DNA of 64,000 nucleotides from Roseomonas rosulenta. Lineage in GTDB: Bacteria; Pseudomonadota; Alphaproteobacteria; Acetobacterales; Acetobacteraceae. Both the position numbers and the translations under genes were made by a program. The stretch is taken from NCBI RefSeq assembly GCF_016106005.1, contig NZ_JACADR010000003.1:20087-84086 (forward strand), given 5' to 3'. Numbering within the stretch: the stretch's first letter is position 1; every line of letters starts with the position of its first letter. Below are positions 14,989 through 23,730 of the stretch, piece after piece. The notes under the pieces were generated by a model that had not been told where the DNA came from, searched no databases, and worked only from the letters and a program-made list of their open reading frames with translations.

Positions 14989-16467
14989 ATGACGGGACCG
15001 ACGGACATGGGGTCGACGCCGCACCACCCCGCGCGGCGGCCGGTGCTGCGCGAGGGTGTCCTGCACGCCGATCTCTGCATCATCGGTGCGGGCTCGGGTG
15101 GCCTGTCGGTCGCGGCCGGCGCGGCGCAGATGGGTGCCGCCGTGGTGCTGGTCGAAAAGCACCGCATGGGCGGCGATTGCCTGAACACCGGCTGTGTGCC
15201 CTCCAAGGCGCTGCTGGCCGCGGCGCATGCCGCGCAGGCCGTGCGCGATGGCGACGTGTTCGGCGTGGTGGCGCCGGTGTCCGTGATCGACTTCGCTCGC
15301 GTCCATGCGCATGTGCAGGGCGTGATCGGCGCCATCGCGCCGCATGATTCCGTCGAACGCTTCGAGGGTCTCGGCGCCACCGTCATCCAGGCCGCCGCGC
15401 GGTTCACCGGACCCGCCGAGGTCGAGGCCGGCGGGCAGCGCATCCGTGCGCGGCGCTTCGTCGTCGCGACCGGCTCACGCGCCGCCCTGCCGCCCGTGTC
15501 GGGCCTCACCGACACCCCTTACCTGACCAACGAGACGGTCTTCGACCTCACCACCCGCCCCGAGCACCTTATCGTGTTGGGCGGTGGGCCGATCGGGATC
15601 GAGATGGCGCAGGCCTTCCGCCGCCTCGGCGCCGCGGTGACGCTGCTGGAACGTGCCGCCATCCTGCCGAAGGATGAGCCAGAGGCCGTCGCTGTGGTGC
15701 GCGGCGCCCTGCTTCGGGCGGGGATCGACCTGCGCGAACAGGCGGCCGTCGGCGCGGTGCGACCGGTGGCGGACGGTGTCGAGGTCGAACTCGGCGATGG
15801 CGCCCGCATCGAGGGCACGCATCTGCTGGTGGCGGCCGGCCGCGCGCCGAACATCGCGGATCTCGGGCTTGCCGAAGCGGGCATCGCCACGACGCCGCGC
15901 GGCATCACGGTGGATGCCGGGTTGCGCACGACGAACCGCAGCGTCTACGCCATCGGCGATGTCGCGGGGGGGCCGCAATTCACCCACATTGCCGGCTATC
16001 ACGCCGGCATTGTGATCCGCAACGCGCTGTTCGGCCTGCCCGCCAAGGTCGACTACGCGGCGTTGCCCTGGGTGACCTATGCCGATCCCGAGCTCGCCCA
16101 TGCCGGGCTGACCGAGGCCGAGGCACTCAAGGCCGGGCATGTCGTCTCGACCCTGACGCAACCGCTTTCGGGAAATGACCGTGCCCAGGCCGAGCGGGCG
16201 ACCGAGGGGCTGATCAAGGTCGTGCTCGGACGCGGCGGACGCATTCTCGGCGCCACGATCGTCGCGCCGCACGCCGGGGAGATGATCGGCATGTGGGGGC
16301 TCGCCATCCATCAGCGCCTGAAGATCGGCGCCGTCGCGGCCTCGATCGCGCCCTATCCCACGATTTCGGAGATTTCCAAGCGCGCCGCCGGCGGCTTCTA
16401 CACGCCGAGGCTGTTCGGGGCGCGCACGCGGCGGTTCGTCGGGCTGATCCAACGCTTCCTGCCGTAA
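14989..16467 (+). CDS. FAD-dependent disulfide oxidoreductase (mercuric-reductase/dihydrolipoamide-dehydrogenase-like)
   Basis: A 492-residue class I pyridine-nucleotide disulfide oxidoreductase. FAD-binding IIGAGSGGLSVAAGAA starts at residue 31; GGDCLNTGCVPSKALL has the redox pair C64/C69; VLGGGPIGIEMAQAF binds NAD(P)H; VYAIGDVAGG is the second FAD motif. The usual C-terminal His-Pro active site (HAHPT) is HAPYPTISE-like (IAPYPTISE) here, so the catalytic base is changed. It also lacks the C-terminal vicinal cysteines of true MerA. It is clustered with TVP38 and DUF547, a known partnership of unknown substrate. Confidence 0.88.
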   Translation: MTGPTDMGSTPHHPARRPVLREGVLHADLCIIGAGSGGLSVAAGAAQMGAAVVLVEKHRMGGDCLNTGCVPSKALLAAAHAAQAVRDGDVFGVVAPVSVIDFARVHAHVQGVIGAIAPHDSVERFEGLGATVIQAAARFTGPAEVEAGGQRIRARRFVVATGSRAALPPVSGLTDTPYLTNETVFDLTTRPEHLIVLGGGPIGIEMAQAFRRLGAAVTLLERAAILPKDEPEAVAVVRGALLRAGIDLREQAAVGAVRPVADGVEVELGDGARIEGTHLLVAAGRAPNIADLGLAEAGIATTPRGITVDAGLRTTNRSVYAIGDVAGGPQFTHIAGYHAGIVIRNALFGLPAKVDYAALPWVTYADPELAHAGLTEAEALKAGHVVSTLTQPLSGNDRAQAERATEGLIKVVLGRGGRILGATIVAPHAGEMIGMWGLAIHQRLKIGAVAASIAPYPTISEISKRAAGGFYTPRLFGARTRRFVGLIQRFLP

Positions 16468-16535
16468 CGCCGCGCGTAACCCTCGGCGCATCTGCAGCGA
16501 AAAGCGCGTCGAGACCCAACGAGGAGAGCATCACC

Positions 16536-17012
16536 ATGCCGACCCCCGCCATTCGGCTCGATCGCCGGAGCCTTGCGGCGCTGTTCGCAGGCCTCGCCAT
16601 CATCGCCGACAGCCCGGCACAGGCTGCCTCGCCCGCCATCTTCACGCCGCGCTCGGGCCTGGCGCTCGACGGCTACGACACGGTGGCCCTCTTCACGCAG
16701 GGCCAGCCGGTGCAGGGCGATGCACGCTTCGAGACGGTCTGGCAGGGGGCGCGCTGGCGCTTCGTGAGCCAGGATCACCTGGACCGGTTCCTTGCCGACC
16801 CGGCGCGGTTCGCCCCGCAATATGGCGGCTATTGCGCCTGGGCGGTCGGCGCACGGAACGCGCTGGCCCCGGGCGATGCCCGCTACTGGCGGATCGTGGA
16901 TGGCAAGCTCTACGTGAACTACGACTCGGGTGTGCAGCGCCAATGGGTGCGCGACATTCCGGGCTTCATCCTCGCCGCGGACCGCAATTGGCCGGCGATC
17001 CTGACACGCTGA
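16536..17012 (+). CDS. YHS domain-containing secreted protein
   Basis: A 158-residue protein. A signal peptide (LDRRSLAALFAGLAIIADSPAQA) leads to a YHS-type domain: LALDGYDTVALFTQGQPVQGDARFETVWQGARWRFVSQDHLDRFLADPARFAPQYGGYCAWAVGA. YHS domains are linked to heavy-metal binding, here with a single cysteine in GGYCAW. GAGGAGAGCATCACC precedes ATG 16536. It lies between the FAD reductase and TVP38 genes, so a periplasmic metal or metalloid role is plausible but not shown. Confidence 0.87.
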   Translation: MPTPAIRLDRRSLAALFAGLAIIADSPAQAASPAIFTPRSGLALDGYDTVALFTQGQPVQGDARFETVWQGARWRFVSQDHLDRFLADPARFAPQYGGYCAWAVGARNALAPGDARYWRIVDGKLYVNYDSGVQRQWVRDIPGFILAADRNWPAILTR

Positions 17013-17036
17013 ACCGCATTTAGACGAGCGAGCGAC

Positions 17037-17747
17037 ATGAGCCGTGTCCTGCACGACAGGCGCGTCTGGTTTGCCCTGGCGGTGGTCGCTCTGATGGTCG
17101 GGTTGCGCGCGAGCGGCGCCGCCGACGCGCTGTCGCTCGACACGCTCGCACGGCATCGTGCGGTGCTGGTCGGCCTCGTGGCGGACAATGTCGTTCTGGC
17201 GGCACTGGCCTATGCGGGGCTCTATGTCGCCGCGGTCGCCTTCTCGCTGCCCGGCGCGGTGTTCCTCACCCTGGCCGGCGGCTTCCTGTTCGGGGCCGTG
17301 GGCGGCACACTGCTGACCGCCTTCAGCGCTACGCTGGGCGCCACCCTGGTCTTCCTTTTCGCTCGCCGGATCTTCGGGGCGGATGCGCTGGATCGCCTGG
17401 GCCCCACCGCGGCGCGGCTGGCCGATGGCATTCGGCGCAACGCGGCCTCCTACCTGCTCGTGTTGCGCCTCGTGCCGTTGTTCCCCTTCTTCCTCGTCAA
17501 TCTGGTGCCGGCCTTCGTGGGCGTCCGGCTCGGGACATATCTGTGGACCACCCTGCTCGGCATCCTGCCGGGGACCGCGGTGTTCAGCCTGGCCGGCGCG
17601 GGGCTCGGCAGCGTGCTCGACGCCGGCGGCACGGTGGACCTGCGTACGGTTCTCACACCCGAGATCATCGCGGCACTGTTTGGCCTGGCCGCCTTGTCGC
17701 TGGCGGCTATTCCGCTCAAGGCGCGGCTGGCGCGGGCGCCGACATGA
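17037..17747 (+). CDS. TVP38/TMEM64 (VTT-domain) membrane protein
   Basis: A 236-residue protein with about six membrane segments. The VTT/SNARE-associated core is visible: SLPGAVFLTLAGGFLFGAVGGTLLTAFSATLGATLVFLFARRIFG, then LLVLRLVPLFPFFLVNLVPAFVGVRLGTYLWTTLLGILPGTAVFSLAGAGLG. Homologues are inner-membrane proteins, possibly lipid scramblases or transporters. The stop overlaps the DUF547 start (ATGA). Pairing with a MerA-like reductase and DUF547 recurs in many bacteria. Confidence 0.92.
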   Translation: MSRVLHDRRVWFALAVVALMVGLRASGAADALSLDTLARHRAVLVGLVADNVVLAALAYAGLYVAAVAFSLPGAVFLTLAGGFLFGAVGGTLLTAFSATLGATLVFLFARRIFGADALDRLGPTAARLADGIRRNAASYLLVLRLVPLFPFFLVNLVPAFVGVRLGTYLWTTLLGILPGTAVFSLAGAGLGSVLDAGGTVDLRTVLTPEIIAALFGLAALSLAAIPLKARLARAPT

Positions 17748-18535
17748 GGCGCCGCGCGATGCTCGGGCTTGCCGCCACCGCGGCCATCGCGCCACCGGCG
17801 CGGGCCGAGGCCACGCTCGATGCCCTGCTCGGCCGCTATGTTGGCGCCTATGTCGATGGCGTGAATCGCGTTCGCTACGCGGCCTGGAAGAACGCCGCTG
17901 CCGATCTCGCGGCCCTGGATGCCTGGATCGCCGAGGCAGCGGCGCGGCGCCCCTCGGGCATGGCGCGGGCCGAGGCGTTCGCCTATTGGGCCAACCTCTA
18001 CAACGCACTGACCCTGATGGTGGTGCTGCAACGCTACCCGGTGCGCTCAATCCGCGACATCCGCTCGACCGGCGTGCCCTTCGACCCACGCCAGTTCATC
18101 GGCCCCTGGCGCACGCGCCTGGTCACGGTGGAGGGGCGGCGCCTGTCGCTCGATGACATCGAGCACGAGACCATGCGCCCGACCTTCCGCGATCCGCGCG
18201 TGCACTACGCCGTGAACTGCGCCTCGATCGGTTGCCCGAACCTGCGACCCCGGACCTGGCGCGCGGCGACGCTGGAACAGGATCTCGACGCGGCCGCCGC
18301 CGATTTCGTCAACCATGCGCGCGGCGTGACGGTGCTGCCGGATGGCAGGCTGCGCGTCTCCTCCATCTACCGATGGTTCCGCGAGGATTTCGGCGGCGAT
18401 GATGCGGGCGTGGTCGCGCATCTCCGTCGCCATGCGGCGCCCGCGCTCGTGGCCCGGCTTTCCGCGGGCACGGTGATTGCCGAGGATATCTACGACTGGA
18501 CGTTGAACGATGCGGGCGAGCCGCCGCGCGGCTGA
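17744..18535 (+). CDS. DUF547 domain secreted protein
   Basis: A 263-residue protein. A Tat-like or Sec signal (MRRRAMLGLAATAAIAPPARA) precedes the DUF547 core: EAFAYWANLYNALTLMVVLQRYPVRSIRDI, LSLDDIEHETMRPTFRDPRVHYAVNCASIGCPNLRP and YRWFREDFGG. The YWANLYNAL and HYAVNCASIGCP motifs define the family; His and Cys in the latter have been proposed to be catalytic in a papain-like fold. The enzyme reaction is unknown. It is translationally coupled to TVP38, with which it is commonly paired. Confidence 0.92.
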   Translation: MRRRAMLGLAATAAIAPPARAEATLDALLGRYVGAYVDGVNRVRYAAWKNAAADLAALDAWIAEAAARRPSGMARAEAFAYWANLYNALTLMVVLQRYPVRSIRDIRSTGVPFDPRQFIGPWRTRLVTVEGRRLSLDDIEHETMRPTFRDPRVHYAVNCASIGCPNLRPRTWRAATLEQDLDAAAADFVNHARGVTVLPDGRLRVSSIYRWFREDFGGDDAGVVAHLRRHAAPALVARLSAGTVIAEDIYDWTLNDAGEPPRG

Positions 18536-18593
18536 GTCCGGTGCCCTTGGCCTGGGGCGCCGCGCTGCCATGTTGCCGTGAAGAGGAGAAACC

Positions 18594-19676
18594 GTGGAGT
18601 CGATCTATTACGTGATGGCATGGGCCTGTCATCGGAAGTGCAAGCATTGCTATGAGGACCGCTTCCGCCCGTATGTGCGTGGCGCACTGGAAGCCGTGGT
18701 GGCGGAGGCCGAGGCGAATTATCCGCGCATCATCGCCAACCTGCCCGAGCGCCTGACCTATTTCGACCGCGACGATCCCAATCCAGACGGCACGCTGCCG
18801 CTCAAGCCGGGGCGCATCATCCTGTCGGGCGGTGAGGCGCTGCTCGATGCGGTGCGGGAGCGCGTGACCTACAGGGTCATCGACGCGCTGCAGGAGAAGT
18901 ATCGCGGCCAGGGCGTGAAGATCGTGGTGCAGACCACGGGCGACATCCTGACCGAGGCCATCGTCGCCGAGCTCATGGCGCGCGGCGTCTGGATGATCTC
19001 CGTCGCCTCGATCGATGACTTCCATGTCGGGCTGGAGGGTGCGGCGAAGCAGCAGGCCTTCATGGACGGGCTCTCGGCGATGTTCGCGCGGCACGGCATG
19101 CACCGCTCCGGCGTCTCCTCCACGCATCGCAAATGGTTCGAGGAGGAAGGCCCGCTCTACTCCTTCTTCGGGGCGCAGCCCGACAGCTGGATCGGCAAGC
19201 TCTGGCCGCGCGGCCGGGCCTGGCAGAACGGTCTCTCCGGCGCGACGCTGGACGACAATTTCTGCGCGCGCTGGTCGGGCGGCCTGAACTTCCTCGACCA
19301 TCGCCACAGCGGTTCGGAGGTCTCGATCGAGCCGGATGGCGCGGTCTATCCGTGCTGCATCAAGACCAAGCTGCCGATCGGCAATCTGACCGAAGAGAAG
19401 CTGCTCGACATTCTCGACAGCCTCGCGGGCGACCCGATCTATGAGGCGATCAACGCCGGCCAGCCGCAGCGGATGGGCCTGTCGCAAGGCTGGTCGGTTG
19501 AGACGTTCGTCGAACGCTCCCACACCACCGACCCGAAGGGCCGGCCCTACGCCAATCTTTGCATCGGCTGCGACCGCTTCCATGAGGAGGTGCTCGCGCC
19601 GCGCATCGCCGCCGCCCGCGAAAGGCGGATGCGCGCCCGGGACAAAGCGCCGCAGGCCGTGGAGTTCCTGACATGA
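18594..19676 (+). CDS. Radical SAM protein with extra C-terminal cysteine motifs, GTG start
   Basis: A 360-residue radical SAM enzyme. CHRKCKHC (C12, C16, C19) is the CX3CX2C ligand set for the [4Fe-4S]-SAM cluster, and ILSGGEALL (GGE at 79-81) contacts SAM. Later cysteines, C224, YPCCIK (C254/C255) and NLCIGC (C323/C326), could bind an auxiliary cluster, SPASM-like but with unusual spacing. The GTG start follows AAGAGGAGAA. Its stop overlaps the start of the YnjB-like binding protein. It is not the ArsS type that usually accompanies these neighbours, so product and substrate are unknown. Confidence 0.88.
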   Translation: MESIYYVMAWACHRKCKHCYEDRFRPYVRGALEAVVAEAEANYPRIIANLPERLTYFDRDDPNPDGTLPLKPGRIILSGGEALLDAVRERVTYRVIDALQEKYRGQGVKIVVQTTGDILTEAIVAELMARGVWMISVASIDDFHVGLEGAAKQQAFMDGLSAMFARHGMHRSGVSSTHRKWFEEEGPLYSFFGAQPDSWIGKLWPRGRAWQNGLSGATLDDNFCARWSGGLNFLDHRHSGSEVSIEPDGAVYPCCIKTKLPIGNLTEEKLLDILDSLAGDPIYEAINAGQPQRMGLSQGWSVETFVERSHTTDPKGRPYANLCIGCDRFHEEVLAPRIAAARERRMRARDKAPQAVEFLT

Positions 19677-20893
19677 TCCGCCGCCGTCACCTGCTGGGCG
19701 GCGCGGCACCGCTCGCCGCGACGCGGGCCAGGGCGCAAACCCCGGCCGATCCGCTGCTTGCCCTGCCCTGGGCCGAAATCGTGAACCGCGCGCGCGGCCA
19801 GCGCATGTTCTTCAACGCCTGGGCCGGCGATGACCGCACCAACGCCTTCATCGCCTGGGCCGGCGAACAGGCACGCGCGCGCCATGGCATCACCGTGACC
19901 CATGTGCGGCTGCGCGATACGGCCGAGGCCGTCGCGCGCGTCATCGCCGAGAAATCCGCCGGCCGCGACGAGGGTGGCAGCGTCGATCTGGTCTGGATCA
20001 ACGGGCCGAATTTCCTCGCAATGAAGGAGCAGCGCCTGCTGTTCGGGCCGGTGCTGGACCGTCTGCCGAACGCGCACTTCGTCGACCGCGCGGGCAAGCC
20101 TTCCACCGTCATCGACTTCACCGTGCCGGTCGAGGGCCTTGCGGTGCCGTGGCGCATGGCGCAGGTGGTGTTCATCCATGACAGCGCACGCCTGCCCGCG
20201 CCGCCGCGCTCGATGCAGGCGGTGCTGGACTGGGCGCGCGCGAATCCCGGGCGCCTCACGCATCCCAATGCGCGCAACTTCATGGGCGTGACCTTCCTGA
20301 AGCAGGCGTTGCTCGAACTGGCACCCGACGCCGCGCTGCTGCAAAGCCCGGTGACGGAGGGGGCGCAGCGCCCCGCGCTGGCGGCGCTGTGGGATTGGTA
20401 TGACGCGCTGCGCCCGAATCTCTGGCGCCGCGGTACGCAATTTCCCGAGAACGGCCCGGCCCAGCGCCCGCTGATGATGGATGGCGAGATCGACCTGTTC
20501 ATCAGCTTCAACCCGTCGGAAGCGGCGACGGCCATCGCCAATGGCCAGTTGCCCGACACCGCGCGCAGCTACGTGCTCGAGCGCGGCACCATCGGCAACA
20601 CCAGCTTCGTGGCGATCCCCTACAATGCCGCGAACAAGCTCGCCGCGATGGTGCTGGCCGACCTGCTGCTCAGCCCCGAGGCCCAGGCCCACGCGCAGGA
20701 TCCGCGCGTGCTGGGCAATTTCACCGTGCTCGACCTCGCCGCGCTGGCGCCAGCCGACCGTGCGCGCTTCGAGGCCCTGCCGCGGCCCGCGGCGACGCCG
20801 AGCAACACCGAACTCGGCCGCCCCCTGCTGGAACCGCACCCCTCCTGGATGACGCGCATCACGACGGAGTGGGAGCGTCGCTACGTGCGCTGA
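19673..20893 (+). CDS. YnjB-like ABC transporter substrate-binding protein
   Basis: A 406-residue periplasmic binding protein with an N-terminal signal (MIRRRHLLGGAAPLAATRARAQ). RMFFNAWAGDDRTNAFIAWA, VDLVWINGPNFLAMKEQRLLFGP, FTVPVEGLAVPWRMAQVVFIHD, and LFISFNPSEAATAIANGQLP match the YnjB type of the iron/thiamine-like binding family. E. coli YnjB has no proven ligand. ATG overlaps the radical SAM stop. Followed by fused permease and ATPase, it completes a YnjBCD-like importer, presumably feeding or serving the radical SAM pathway. Confidence 0.88.
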   Translation: MIRRRHLLGGAAPLAATRARAQTPADPLLALPWAEIVNRARGQRMFFNAWAGDDRTNAFIAWAGEQARARHGITVTHVRLRDTAEAVARVIAEKSAGRDEGGSVDLVWINGPNFLAMKEQRLLFGPVLDRLPNAHFVDRAGKPSTVIDFTVPVEGLAVPWRMAQVVFIHDSARLPAPPRSMQAVLDWARANPGRLTHPNARNFMGVTFLKQALLELAPDAALLQSPVTEGAQRPALAALWDWYDALRPNLWRRGTQFPENGPAQRPLMMDGEIDLFISFNPSEAATAIANGQLPDTARSYVLERGTIGNTSFVAIPYNAANKLAAMVLADLLLSPEAQAHAQDPRVLGNFTVLDLAALAPADRARFEALPRPAATPSNTELGRPLLEPHPSWMTRITTEWERRYVR

Positions 20894-20900
20894 GCAGGGC

Positions 20901-22583
20901 ATGACGCTGCGCGCCGTGCCGGCTCTGACCATAGCCCTGCTTCTGCTGCCGATCGGCGCCGGGCTGCTGGGCACGCTGCTGCCGGCCTTCGGCCTGCTGC
21001 CGGCGATTGGGGGGCAGGCGCTGTCGCTCGAGCCCTGGCGGAGCCTGTTCGAGGCACCGGGTCTCGGCACAGCGATCCGGCTCTCGGTCAGCACGGGTCT
21101 GGCCGCGACGCTGCTTTCGCTAGCGCTCGTGCTCGGCTTCTGCGCGGCGGCACACGACACGCGCAGCTTCGGGCGGATGCAGGCGGCGCTGGCGCCGATC
21201 CTGGCCACGCCGCATGCCGCCCTCGCCATCGGCTTCGCCTTCCTCATCGCCCCCTCGGGGTGGATCCTGCGCCTGTTGTCGCCCTGGGCCACGGGATGGG
21301 ACCGCCCGCCGGACCTGGTCACGGTGCAGGACCCGCTCGGCATCGCGCTGGTGCTGGGGCTTTGTCTGAAGGAGGTCCCCTACCTGTTACTGATGACGCT
21401 CGCTGCCCTGGCGCAGGTGCGTGCCGCGCCGGCCCTCGCGGTGGCGCGCACGCTCGGCTACGGGCCGGTGTTGGCCTGGCTGAAGGTGGTGGCGCCGCAG
21501 CTCTGGCCACAGCTGCGCCTGCCGGTCTACGCAGTGCTGGCCTTCTCGCTATCGGTGGTCGATGTCGCGCTGGTGCTCGGTCCGTCGAACCCGCCGACGC
21601 TGGCGGTGATGGTGGTGCGCTGGTTTGCCGATCGCGACGTCGCGCTGTGGTTCCCGGCGGCGGCCGGGGCCTTGCTCCAGGCGGGCATCGTGGCCGGTGC
21701 CATCGCGCTGGTCTTCGGGATCGAGCGTTTAGCGCGGCCAATCGGCCGGAGCTGGATCTTCGCCGGCCGCCGTGGCGGCGAAGGCGCGTGGCTGGCGCGT
21801 GGCGCCTCGGTGCTGCTGGCGCTGATCCTGGCGGCGAGCCTGCTGGCCATCCTGGCACTCGCCGTGTGGTCCTTCTCCGGCATCTGGCGCTTTCCGGACG
21901 CTCTGCCGCAAGCCTGGAGCCTCGCCACCTGGCGGGCGCAGGGGCAGGCGCTGGCGGCGCCCATCGCGGCGACATTGGGGCTGGCGAGCGCCTCCACCCT
22001 ACTGGCGCTGGTCCTGGTGCTGCTGTGCCTCGAAGCCGAAAGCCGTTTCGCGCTACCGCCGGGCCGAGGGGCAACCCTGATCCTGTACCTGCCCCTGCTG
22101 CTGCCGCAGATCGCCTTCCTGTTCGGCCTGCAGGTGGTGCTGGTGCGGCTGCGGCTGGACGGTATGGCGGTGGCAGTGGTCTGGGCGCATCTGCTGTTCG
22201 TGCTGCCCTATGTCTACCTCTCCCTGGCCGATCCGTGGCGCGCGCTCGACCCGCGCATGCTGCGCGCGGCGGTGGCGCTGGGTGCGGGGCCCTGGCGATG
22301 CTTCCTGGCGGTGAAGCTGCCGCTGCTGTTGCGCCCGATGCTGGCGGCCGCCGCCGTCGGCTTCGCGGTGAGTGTGAGCCTCTATCTGCCGACGCTCTTC
22401 GCTGGCGCTGGCAGGATCGCCACGCTGACCACCGAGGCGATCACGCTCGCGGCCGGCAGCGATCGGCGCGTCCTCGGCGCCTATGCGCTGGTGCAGGCGG
22501 TGCTGCCGCTGCTGGTCTACGGCACGGCGATCGCGCTGCCGGCCTGGCACCACCGCAACCGCGCGGGGATGAGCGTGCGATGA
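20901..22583 (+). CDS. YnjC-like ABC transporter permease (two fused domains)
   Basis: A 560-residue permease with about 12 membrane segments and two copies of the binding-protein-dependent permease EAA region. They lie around ALAVARTLGYGPVLAWLKVVAPQLWPQL (first half) and RAAVALGAGPWRCFLAVKLPLLLRPML (second half), each contacting an ATPase. Fused permeases of this size are typical of YnjC and ThiP/FbpB relatives. It starts 7 bases after the binding protein and overlaps the ATPase start. The imported solute is unknown. Confidence 0.9.
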   Translation: MTLRAVPALTIALLLLPIGAGLLGTLLPAFGLLPAIGGQALSLEPWRSLFEAPGLGTAIRLSVSTGLAATLLSLALVLGFCAAAHDTRSFGRMQAALAPILATPHAALAIGFAFLIAPSGWILRLLSPWATGWDRPPDLVTVQDPLGIALVLGLCLKEVPYLLLMTLAALAQVRAAPALAVARTLGYGPVLAWLKVVAPQLWPQLRLPVYAVLAFSLSVVDVALVLGPSNPPTLAVMVVRWFADRDVALWFPAAAGALLQAGIVAGAIALVFGIERLARPIGRSWIFAGRRGGEGAWLARGASVLLALILAASLLAILALAVWSFSGIWRFPDALPQAWSLATWRAQGQALAAPIAATLGLASASTLLALVLVLLCLEAESRFALPPGRGATLILYLPLLLPQIAFLFGLQVVLVRLRLDGMAVAVVWAHLLFVLPYVYLSLADPWRALDPRMLRAAVALGAGPWRCFLAVKLPLLLRPMLAAAAVGFAVSVSLYLPTLFAGAGRIATLTTEAITLAAGSDRRVLGAYALVQAVLPLLVYGTAIALPAWHHRNRAGMSVR

Positions 22584-23263
22584 GCGGGGCGGCACTCACC
22601 CTGTCGGGCATCCGCCTCTCGCTGGGCGGGGCGATGCTGCTGGCGCTGCCTCCGGTCAGCGTGGCGCCGGGCGAGATCATGACGGTGATGGGCCCCTCAG
22701 GCTGCGGCAAATCCAGCCTGCTGGCCTTCCTCTGCGGCACGCTGGCACCCGCCTTCCGCGCCGAGGGCAGGGTGTTGCTCGGCGGTGAGGATGTGACGCA
22801 TCTGGCGCCGCAGCGCCGGCGCATCGGCATCCTGTTCCAGGACGACCTGCTGTTCCCGCATCTGTCGGTCGCGGAGAACTTGGCCTTTGGCCTGCCGCCG
22901 GGCGTGCGTGGGCGTGCCGCCCGCGAGGCGCGCATTACAGCAGCGCTCGATGATGCGGAACTGCCCTGCTTCGGCTCGCGGGACCCGGCGACCCTGTCGG
23001 GCGGCCAGCGTGCGCGCGTGTCCCTGATGCGCGCGCTGCTGGCCGAGCCGCGGGCGCTGCTGCTGGATGAGGCCTTCGCGCGGCTCGACGCCGCGTTGCG
23101 CGAGCGGATGCGACGCTTTGTCTTCGATCACGCCGCCCGGCTCTCGTTGCCAGTTCTCCAGGTCACGCATGACCTGGAGGATGCGGTGTCGGCTGCAGGA
23201 TCACTGATGCGGCTTCCAGGGCCGGGGTGCGCCGCAACACTGGAGCGCGGGCCGGGAAGCTGA
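22580..23263 (+). CDS. YnjD-like ABC transporter ATPase
   Basis: A 227-residue ATPase: Walker A GPSGCGKSS, Q-loop ILFQDDLLFPHLSVAENLAFGLP, signature TLSGGQRARVSLMRALL, Walker B LLLDEAF, and H-loop VTHD are intact. The length matches short YnjD-type ATPases rather than the 350-residue MalK type. ATG 22580 overlaps the permease stop; the longer antisense-looking frame through the permease is spurious. It ends the operon; downstream is relic DNA. Confidence 0.92.
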   Translation: MSGAALTLSGIRLSLGGAMLLALPPVSVAPGEIMTVMGPSGCGKSSLLAFLCGTLAPAFRAEGRVLLGGEDVTHLAPQRRRIGILFQDDLLFPHLSVAENLAFGLPPGVRGRAAREARITAALDDAELPCFGSRDPATLSGGQRARVSLMRALLAEPRALLLDEAFARLDAALRERMRRFVFDHAARLSLPVLQVTHDLEDAVSAAGSLMRLPGPGCAATLERGPGS

Positions 23264-23446
23264 ATCGGGCCAGGTCGCCTGCTGCCGATGTTCGCCCCGA
23301 TGGGCCTCGAATATGGCCACCAGTGGGGCGGGGCCAAAGTCGGTCCAGTGACGCTGCGGGAAAGGACGCGCGGCGGAAATCATCGAAGGCATGATGGTCG
23401 AGCTACCGGTCGGGGGCCTGGCGAATGGTGGCGTGGCTCAGATGCT

Positions 23447-23730
23447 TCACTTCGCCAGAGCGTAGATGGTGACGGAGCCCTTCGCGCCCGTCTTGTTAGG
23501 GCCGAACATTCGCTCGCACGACTTCACCTCGACCGTGTTGCCCTTCTTCTTCAGGCTCGCAAAAAGCCTGCGGAGCGCGTGCTGTGGCTATCCCGCCGCA
23601 TCGGCGATCTGCGCCACCGTCGCCCCCTCGGGCCGGCGCAGCATGCCCAGGAACTGTTCCTGCTTGGTGCCCTCGCGCAGCTTGCGCGGCGCGCCCGGTT
23701 CTCGGGCGATGCGGGCGGGCTGGAGGCGAC
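23447..23730 (-). pseudogene. DUF3489 protein remnant with nonsense codon
   Basis: The minus strand reads REGTKQEQFLGMLRRPEG, ATVAQIADAAG, then TAG, then PQHALRRLFASLKKKGNTV to a stop at 23447-23449. DUF3489 proteins, small and often on mobile elements, carry KxxxLLxLLRRPEGAT...W-QxHTVRGxxxxxLKKKG. The TAG falls exactly where the conserved tryptophan belongs (TGG to TAG). The tail region ends VTIYALAK. It is a small accessory relic. Confidence 0.55.

Noticed and set aside
18594..19676. Radical SAM as PqqE or ArsS
   Set aside because: PqqA, PqqB-D and ArsM are absent nearby, and the C-terminal cysteine spacing does not match the SPASM pattern of PqqE as I recall it.
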